From CAZAGD01 sp964484485 (GTDB lineage: Bacteria; Desulfobacterota; SM23-61): 11,179 bases of DNA. Positions 6,684 to 11,179 of the stretch are shown in pieces. Position numbers and translations under genes: made by a program. How positions within the stretch are numbered: the stretch's first letter is position 1; each line of letters starts with the position of its first letter. Below the pieces are notes generated by a model. It did no database searches, was not told the origin of the DNA, and saw nothing but the letters and a program-made list of their open reading frames with translations. The DNA lies in assembly GCA_964484485.1 (NCBI GenBank), contig CAZAGD010000066.1, positions 1 to 11,179 on the forward strand. Reading direction: 5' to 3'.

Positions 6684-8977
6684 AGGAAATTACCAAAAAA
6701 TTAAAAGAGATTCATGAGAAGATAAAGGCGGAACTTCCCTGGGAGCCAGTGGGGCCAACACCGATGCCGGAAATTGCGGAATTAAGAAACTGGGACATGA
6801 GGATCCTCCAAACTTATAAACCTTTTTATGCCCCTTTCTGCGATTTGTGCTGTTTTTGCACTTATGGAAAATGCGATTTAACTGGCAGTCAAAGGGGAGC
6901 ATGTGGAATTGATATTGCTACCCAGCAGGCGAGGTTTGTGCTTTTAGCCTGTTTAATCGGATGTTCCTGTCATACGGCTCATGGGGCCCATATTCTAGAA
7001 TTTTTAATTGAAAAACATGGCCCGGATAAAAAGATTGATTTAGGGGTGGGAGTTGAAGTTGAGGCACCCCATATAAGGACAGTCCTGGGCTATAAACCAG
7101 AAACCCTAGGGGATCTCAAGATTGCTATTGAATATGTGACTAAGGAGATCACTCAGCTTCTTGATTCCGTGCACACCGGGCAAGAAGGGAGCGCTTTGGA
7201 CTATGAATCCAAGGCTCTCCATGCGGGGATGTTAGATCATGTGGGGATGGAAGTGGCGGACATTGCCCAAATTGTCGGCTTTAATTATCCAACATCAGTG
7301 GCGGAAACCCCTCTCGTAGATTTGGGCTGGAATTCATTTGACAAGAAAAAGCCTATCATCCTTTTCGTCGGACACAATCCAGCTACTTCTTCTACAGTTA
7401 TCGATTATTTACGGGAAAACAATCTCTACGATCAAGTGGAGTTTGGAGGTATATGCTGCACAGCTTTAGAGACCTCGCGGTATTCAGATAAAGCTAAAGT
7501 AGTAGGCCCTCTTTCCAGGCAGCTCTTTTTTATTAGGTCCGGAATTGCCGATGTAATTATGACTGATGAACAATGTATTCGTACAGACATGCCCATAGAA
7601 GCTACCAAAGCAGGCTCCGCCATGATTGCCACTCTCGACAAAGCGATGTATGGGTTGGAGGAGGCCAGTGATCTGGAGGCTGATGAAATCGTAAAAAAGA
7701 TGGTAGAGGAGAAAAAACACTTTGCCATCTTAGATCCAAAGAAAGCTGCGGAAGTGGCCGTAAAAGTAGCTATGAAGATTGCCCCCGAGAGGAGAAAAGA
7801 GTGGTTGACTGAACAAGAGGCCATGGAATTAGCTAAGAAATGCAATAACTGTGGAATGTGTGAGCAAGCCTGTCCCAATCTCTTTTCTATAGGAGCCGGC
7901 ATAAGTGAAGTGGCCAAAGGTAATTTTGATCTGATTAAGCAGCAATTTAATATGTGTATTGGTTGTGGTAAGTGCGAAGAGATATGCCCCCGTCAAGTGC
8001 CCATTTTCAAAATCATGCAGGTAGGAGCCAGTAAAGAAAGCTGGAAAATTAGAGCCGGGAGAGGCCCGATTATGGATACGGAGATTAGAACTGTGGGGGC
8101 GCCCATCACCTTGGGAACTATTCCCGGAATAGTGGCCATAGTCGGATGTTCTAACTATCCCGATGTAGAAGATATATATGAGATGGTCGATGAATTCGCC
8201 AAGCGGAAATATATTGTAGTTCTTTCAGGTTGTGCAGCCATGGTAGCCGGGATGAAAAAAGATGCTGATGGTAAAACCGTTTATGAGAAATATCCGGCCG
8301 TTTTTGATGCTGGTGGAGTAGTCAATGTCGGTTCCTGTGTGGCTAACAGTCACATTACTGGTGCAGCGATTAAAGTAGTCAACATTTTTGCCAAACTGCC
8401 TTTGCGGGGAAATTATGAAGTTGTCGCCGACCATACGCTGAACAGATTAGGTGCTGTAGGTGTGGCCTGGGGGGCATATTCACAGAAGGCCGCCAGTATT
8501 GCCACGGGATGTAACAGACTAGGAATCCCAGTGCTTCTCGGCCCTCATTCTTCTAAGTATCGACGCCTTTATCTTTCGCGGAAGGAAGAAGATGACTGGA
8601 AGGTTATGGATGCGCGGAAAAAACAAATTGTGGAAACCGGTGAACCAGCACCGGAGCATCTCGCCTACGTATGCGAGACAAAGGAAAAGGCCATGGTCAT
8701 GATCCCCAAACTTTGCATCAGAAGGAATGATACGCCGCAGGGAAGAGCAATCAAGCTCAACCATTATATCTCCCTTTACAAGAAATATATGGGAGGAGGT
8801 CTTCCAGAAGACTTGCATCTCTTTGTAAGAAGAGACGCGGACATTCCTTTGGTTTACAAAAAAGAGGTTAAAGCTTATTTAACGGAAATTGGTTGGAAGC
8901 CAAAAGAACCGGTTGGTCTGCCAACCCTTATTGGTACTTACAAAACTAAAGTTCCGGTTGATTCTGTTATTCACTAA
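6671..8977 (+). CDS. cdhA: CO dehydrogenase/acetyl-CoA synthase alpha subunit, archaeal type (CdhA)
   Basis: Nickel-iron CO dehydrogenase that interconverts CO2 and CO in the CODH/ACS complex. It has 768 residues, in the range of archaeal CdhA and longer than bacterial AcsA/CooS (about 630-680). N-terminal cluster cysteines occur at 57, 60, 61, 63, 68 and 78, followed by CSCHTAHGAH at 98-107, the histidine-rich segment near the active site. Likely C-cluster ligands are His235 (VGHNP), Cys262 or Cys263, Cys302, Cys493 (GCSN), Cys521 (SGCAA) and Cys556 (GSCV); Lys606 sits where a catalytic lysine is expected. Two inserted [4Fe-4S] ferredoxin motifs, Cys391/394/397/401 and Cys429/432/435/439, are a hallmark of the archaeal type and absent from CooS. 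AGGAGG at 6656-6661 supports the ATG at 6671. Ligand matching is by motif only. All expected residues appear present, so the enzyme should be functional. Confidence 0.96.
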   Translation: MAELKEITKKLKEIHEKIKAELPWEPVGPTPMPEIAELRNWDMRILQTYKPFYAPFCDLCCFCTYGKCDLTGSQRGACGIDIATQQARFVLLACLIGCSCHTAHGAHILEFLIEKHGPDKKIDLGVGVEVEAPHIRTVLGYKPETLGDLKIAIEYVTKEITQLLDSVHTGQEGSALDYESKALHAGMLDHVGMEVADIAQIVGFNYPTSVAETPLVDLGWNSFDKKKPIILFVGHNPATSSTVIDYLRENNLYDQVEFGGICCTALETSRYSDKAKVVGPLSRQLFFIRSGIADVIMTDEQCIRTDMPIEATKAGSAMIATLDKAMYGLEEASDLEADEIVKKMVEEKKHFAILDPKKAAEVAVKVAMKIAPERRKEWLTEQEAMELAKKCNNCGMCEQACPNLFSIGAGISEVAKGNFDLIKQQFNMCIGCGKCEEICPRQVPIFKIMQVGASKESWKIRAGRGPIMDTEIRTVGAPITLGTIPGIVAIVGCSNYPDVEDIYEMVDEFAKRKYIVVLSGCAAMVAGMKKDADGKTVYEKYPAVFDAGGVVNVGSCVANSHITGAAIKVVNIFAKLPLRGNYEVVADHTLNRLGAVGVAWGAYSQKAASIATGCNRLGIPVLLGPHSSKYRRLYLSRKEEDDWKVMDARKKQIVETGEPAPEHLAYVCETKEKAMVMIPKLCIRRNDTPQGRAIKLNHYISLYKKYMGGGLPEDLHLFVRRDADIPLVYKKEVKAYLTEIGWKPKEPVGLPTLIGTYKTKVPVDSVIH

Positions 8978-8998
8978 TTAATAGTTAAGGAGGTAAAA

Positions 8999-9556
8999 AT
9001 GAGTCAATTAGCTCCTCTCATGCCCTTACATAGGGTAAACATTCTTACAGGGACGAGGACGGCTAGAGTAATCGAAGATCCTGCCGAGCTGGCCAGGCAA
9101 GTAGCTAAAGCCCAGCGTCCCCTTTTAGTATTGGGACCGCGCGTCCTTAATATCCAGTTAGGTGGTAAGCTCCTCTTGGATTATGCGCTGGAAATGGTCA
9201 AGACCAAGAATATTCCTACCTGCGCCACGGCTACTGTGAAAGCAAAAATGGTGGAAAAAGGTGTTAAGCCAGATAGCGTTTATGATATCGTGGAGATTAT
9301 TCACGCCCTCAAGGACCCAGAGTGGAAAGGGGTAAGGAAGGAAGGGAACCATGATCTGGTAATGTTCTTAGGGTTTAGGACCGATTTGGGAAACCAAGGA
9401 CTTTCAGTCCTCAAGCATTTCGCTCCGCATTTGAAGACCATGACCCTTTGTAAGTATTTTTATCCCCACGCTGACTTTTCCTTGCCCAATATCAGGAAAG
9501 ATGAACAATGGAAAAATATTTTGGAAGGGATTATCGAAAACTTGCAAAAGGAATAG
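8999..9556 (+). CDS. cdhB: CODH/ACS epsilon subunit (CdhB)
   Basis: Accessory epsilon subunit that binds CdhA to form the alpha2-epsilon2 CO dehydrogenase of archaeal-type complexes; bacterial AcsA/AcsB systems lack it. It has 185 residues, slightly longer than many CdhB proteins (about 170). It looks like a small Rossmann-type domain: RPLLVLGPRVL near residues 40-50, then alternating strands and helices including DLVMFLGFRTDLGNQGLSVLKHF and a C-terminal helix. No cysteine cluster motif is visible. The function in the family is not fully settled; a role in FAD or electron-acceptor interaction has been proposed. It has a perfect AAGGAGGT at 8987-8994, 4 bases before the ATG, and lies 21 bases after cdhA, so it is surely in the same transcript. 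Confidence 0.92.
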   Translation: MSQLAPLMPLHRVNILTGTRTARVIEDPAELARQVAKAQRPLLVLGPRVLNIQLGGKLLLDYALEMVKTKNIPTCATATVKAKMVEKGVKPDSVYDIVEIIHALKDPEWKGVRKEGNHDLVMFLGFRTDLGNQGLSVLKHFAPHLKTMTLCKYFYPHADFSLPNIRKDEQWKNILEGIIENLQKE

Positions 9557-9593
9557 AAAAATAATAAACCTTTAAGAAAGGAGAGAGAGGGAT

Positions 9594-10838
9594 ATGGAAT
9601 TCCATGTAGACATTGGCCCCCAATATGAAGGAGAGGTCATCAGGAAAGAAAACCTTTATATGGAGTTTGGAGGATTAAAAGTACCCTATAAGTTTGAGTT
9701 AGCCACAGTGAAAAGTGCTGACGAAATCGAGCATGAAAAGGTAGAACTTATTGGTCCGGATATCAAAGATTTAGAGCCTTACAACCTGGAAACGGATAAG
9801 GGAGGTTCTTATCCCATCGCCCTTTTGATTGATGTGGCTGGATCAGAACTCGATAAAGACGCGGAATCGATTATCGAAAGAAAAATTCATATGTATGTAA
9901 ATTTCATCCAGGGCTGGTATCATTTGAATCAAAGGCAGGATATGTGGCTCAGGATGAGTACGGAGGCCTATAAAAGCGGCTTTACCTCCTTAAGGGAATT
10001 GGGGGAAATTCTGAATTTCCTTTACACTTCCGAAATGCCCATTATTGAAAAAATCCAAACAACCATCATTACTGATCCCCAAAAAATACAGCAACTATTA
10101 CCTGAGGCCTTAAAAAGATATAATGAAAGAGATGAAAGAGCTCGCGGGCTAAAAGATGAGGATGTAGAATCCTTTTATGGATGCGTCCTGTGCCAGAGTT
10201 TTGCCCCCACCCACGTGTGTTGTATAACTCCTAATAGAATTGCTAACTGTGGAGCCATCAACTGGTTTGACGGCCGGGCAGCGGCAAAGATTGATCCGGA
10301 AGGTCCTATTTTCGCTATTGAAAAAGGGGAAATCATTGAGCCCATAAAAGGAGAATATGAGGGACTGAACAAAGTGGTGGCCGAAAAATCCCTGGGAACC
10401 TACAATCGGGTTTATTTATACAGTGCCTTTGAACATCCCCACACCTCCTGCGGCTGCTTTCAGGGCATCGTTTTTTACATTCCGGAGGTAGACGCCTTTG
10501 GCATTGTCCACCGCGAGTATAAAGGCACGACTGTTATTGGCAGCACCTTCACCCGGATGGCGGGAGAGACTTCTGGGGGCAAACAGATCGAAGGTAGATT
10601 AGGCACCGGACTGGAACAGATCAGGTCGCCAAAGTTTATTCAGGCTGATGGGGGTTTGGCCAGAATTGTCTGGATGCCTAAGGAGATTAAGGAAAGATAT
10701 CGGGATGTGCTCGAAGCTAAGGGATTATATGATAAAATTGCTACTGAAGAGGATGCCCAAAACCCGGATGAACTTATTGCTTTCTTAGAAAAAGTAGGAC
10801 ACCCCTGGATTAAGGGCGAAGTAGAAATTCCCACTTGA
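9594..10838 (+). CDS. cdhC: Acetyl-CoA synthase, beta subunit, archaeal-length (CdhC)
   Basis: Condenses CO, the corrinoid-bound methyl group and CoA into acetyl-CoA at the nickel-containing A-cluster, and does the reverse. It has 414 residues. This is the archaeal-length form, which lacks the N-terminal domain of about 310 residues that docks bacterial AcsB (about 730 residues) onto AcsA. The A-cluster cysteines are complete: Cys197, Cys200, Cys209 and Cys219 with spacings 3, 9 and 10, identical to those in the Moorella enzyme, plus the Cys286-Gly-Cys288 motif that holds the distal nickel. An additional Cys210 directly follows a ligand. The C-terminal domain includes the GSTFTRMAGETSGG segment. 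The ATG at 9594 follows AAAGGAG at 9577-9583 and lies 37 bases after cdhB. No clear terminator follows; a MITE begins 16 bases after the stop. Confidence 0.96.
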   Translation: MEFHVDIGPQYEGEVIRKENLYMEFGGLKVPYKFELATVKSADEIEHEKVELIGPDIKDLEPYNLETDKGGSYPIALLIDVAGSELDKDAESIIERKIHMYVNFIQGWYHLNQRQDMWLRMSTEAYKSGFTSLRELGEILNFLYTSEMPIIEKIQTTIITDPQKIQQLLPEALKRYNERDERARGLKDEDVESFYGCVLCQSFAPTHVCCITPNRIANCGAINWFDGRAAAKIDPEGPIFAIEKGEIIEPIKGEYEGLNKVVAEKSLGTYNRVYLYSAFEHPHTSCGCFQGIVFYIPEVDAFGIVHREYKGTTVIGSTFTRMAGETSGGKQIEGRLGTGLEQIRSPKFIQADGGLARIVWMPKEIKERYRDVLEAKGLYDKIATEEDAQNPDELIAFLEKVGHPWIKGEVEIPT

Positions 10839-10854
10839 AAAACAGGAAATACAA

Positions 10855-10987
10855 GGGGATCTCTGAAAAAGTTCCTCGGGATGTAATTACGTCGTTCCTG
10901 CACAAGCAGGGATCCATTATTTTCAAGGCACTTCGGGATTCCCGCTTTCGCGGGAGTGACCGAAAAGTAAGTTTTTCAGAGATCTCC
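10855..10987. mobile_element. MITE-like element, copy B (133 bp)
   Basis: Second copy of the element at 3994-4145, in the same orientation. Its terminal inverted repeats are 16 bp with one mismatch (GGRGATCTCTGAAAAA at 10855-10870, complement at 10972-10987). A 3-bp direct repeat CAA flanks it (10852-10854 and 10988-10990). The interior has a long imperfect inverted repeat, GTCGTTCCTGC near 10891 against the GCGGGAGTGAC ending at 10960, and a tight CCCGC-TTTC-GCGGG hairpin at 10941-10954. It has no coding capacity. It starts 16 bases after cdhC, so its hairpins may also shape the 3' end of the operon transcript. Copy B has better-preserved ends than copy A and lacks the internal 21-base expansion, so it is probably closer to the parental form. 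Confidence 0.82.
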
Positions 10988-10990
10988 CAA

Positions 10991-11080
10991 GTGCTCCTTG
11001 ACTCGCTTTTTCATAATTAAGAATTAGCCAGGCAGTTATTAATGGGAGCATAAAATAAACGACATCTTAAGGCATGGTTT
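10991..11080. other. non-coding spacer, nothing recognised
   Basis: AT-rich stretch between MITE copy B and the terminal inverted repeat. I see no gene, convincing promoter, terminator or RNA here. A TTGACT near 10998 has no matching -10 box at a usable distance. Confidence 0.5.
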
Positions 11081-11153
11081 GGCAAGCCCCAAGGGCTGGC
11101 CCTACGAGAAATTAAAAAAATCTCAAACGTAGGGCAAGGGCTTGTCCCTTGCC
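11081..11153. repeat. long imperfect inverted repeat at right edge
   Basis: Two 26-base arms (11081-11106 and 11128-11153) are largely complementary, with perfect outer GGCAAG/CTTGCC and inner CCCTACG/CGTAGGG blocks. They are separated by a 21-base A-rich spacer that itself begins GAGA and ends near TCTC. The form resembles the dispersed palindromic repeats common in many bacterial genomes. It could also act as a bidirectional terminator, but there is no T-run directly after the right arm. It is unrelated in sequence to the two MITE copies. It may continue past what is visible here. Confidence 0.6.
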
Positions 11154-11179
11154 GCATTTGGCTTTATTTCTTATGTGGA

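Noticed and set aside
7432..7917. 161-residue antisense frame opposite cdhA
   Set aside because: It lies wholly opposite a well-conserved gene, has no recognisable domain, and its composition reflects the complementary strand.
3994..10987. Composite transposon bounded by the two MITE copies
   Set aside because: Each copy has its own target duplication (TAT and CAA), showing separate insertions; a composite would show one duplication at the outer ends.
10835..11020. 61-residue open frame across MITE copy B
   Set aside because: It shares RDVITSF and FRGSD with the frame in copy A only because both read through the same repeat; it has no sign of coding selection or a ribosome binding site.
1..11179. 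CRISPR array, tRNA, rRNA or riboswitch
   Set aside because: No regularly spaced direct repeats, cloverleaf-like segments, rRNA motifs or cobalamin/THF riboswitch features were seen in the non-coding gaps.

Overview
The window is a Wood-Ljungdahl (reductive acetyl-CoA) locus with ten protein genes, all on the + strand. They are tightly packed: four ATGA or longer overlaps and mostly strong AGGAGG-type ribosome binding sites. These ribosome binding sites and the tetrahydrofolate-type methyl-branch genes (metF, metV, acsE) point to an anaerobic bacterium. The CO dehydrogenase/acetyl-CoA synthase subunits, however, are of the archaeal kind (CdhA, CdhB and short CdhC). Such mixed loci are known from several anaerobic bacterial lineages. 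The phylum cannot be fixed from this sequence alone.

Region 1 (1-3900) is the methyl-branch redox module: hdrA (its 5' end lies outside the window), mvhD, metV and metF. This set matches the gene content of the multi-subunit HdrABC-MvhD-MetVF methylenetetrahydrofolate reductase described in Moorella. HdrB and HdrC are not visible and may lie upstream of base 1.

Region 2 (3901-4163) is an intergenic stretch holding a small hairpin and a 152-bp MITE-like element with terminal inverted repeats and a 3-bp target duplication (TAT). The element ends 18 bases before the GTG start of the next gene.

Region 3 (4164-10838) is the carbonyl/methyl-transfer module. It contains a stand-alone NuoG/HoxU-like iron-sulfur protein, acsE (methyl-THF:corrinoid protein methyltransferase), acsD (small subunit of the corrinoid iron-sulfur protein), cdhA (CODH alpha), cdhB (CODH epsilon) and cdhC (acetyl-CoA synthase, with a complete A-cluster cysteine set). 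Together these would take methylene-THF to methyl-THF, move the methyl group to the corrinoid protein, reduce CO2 to CO and form acetyl-CoA, or run the same steps in reverse. The large corrinoid subunit (AcsC/CdhE), CooC and the corrinoid activator are absent from the window.

Region 4 (10839-11179) has no gene. It holds a second copy of the MITE-like element (133 bp, target duplication CAA) and, near the right edge, a long imperfect inverted repeat. The most notable points are the archaeal/bacterial mixture in the CODH/ACS, the stand-alone NuoG-like subunit placed between the metF and acsE modules, and the two independently inserted MITE copies.
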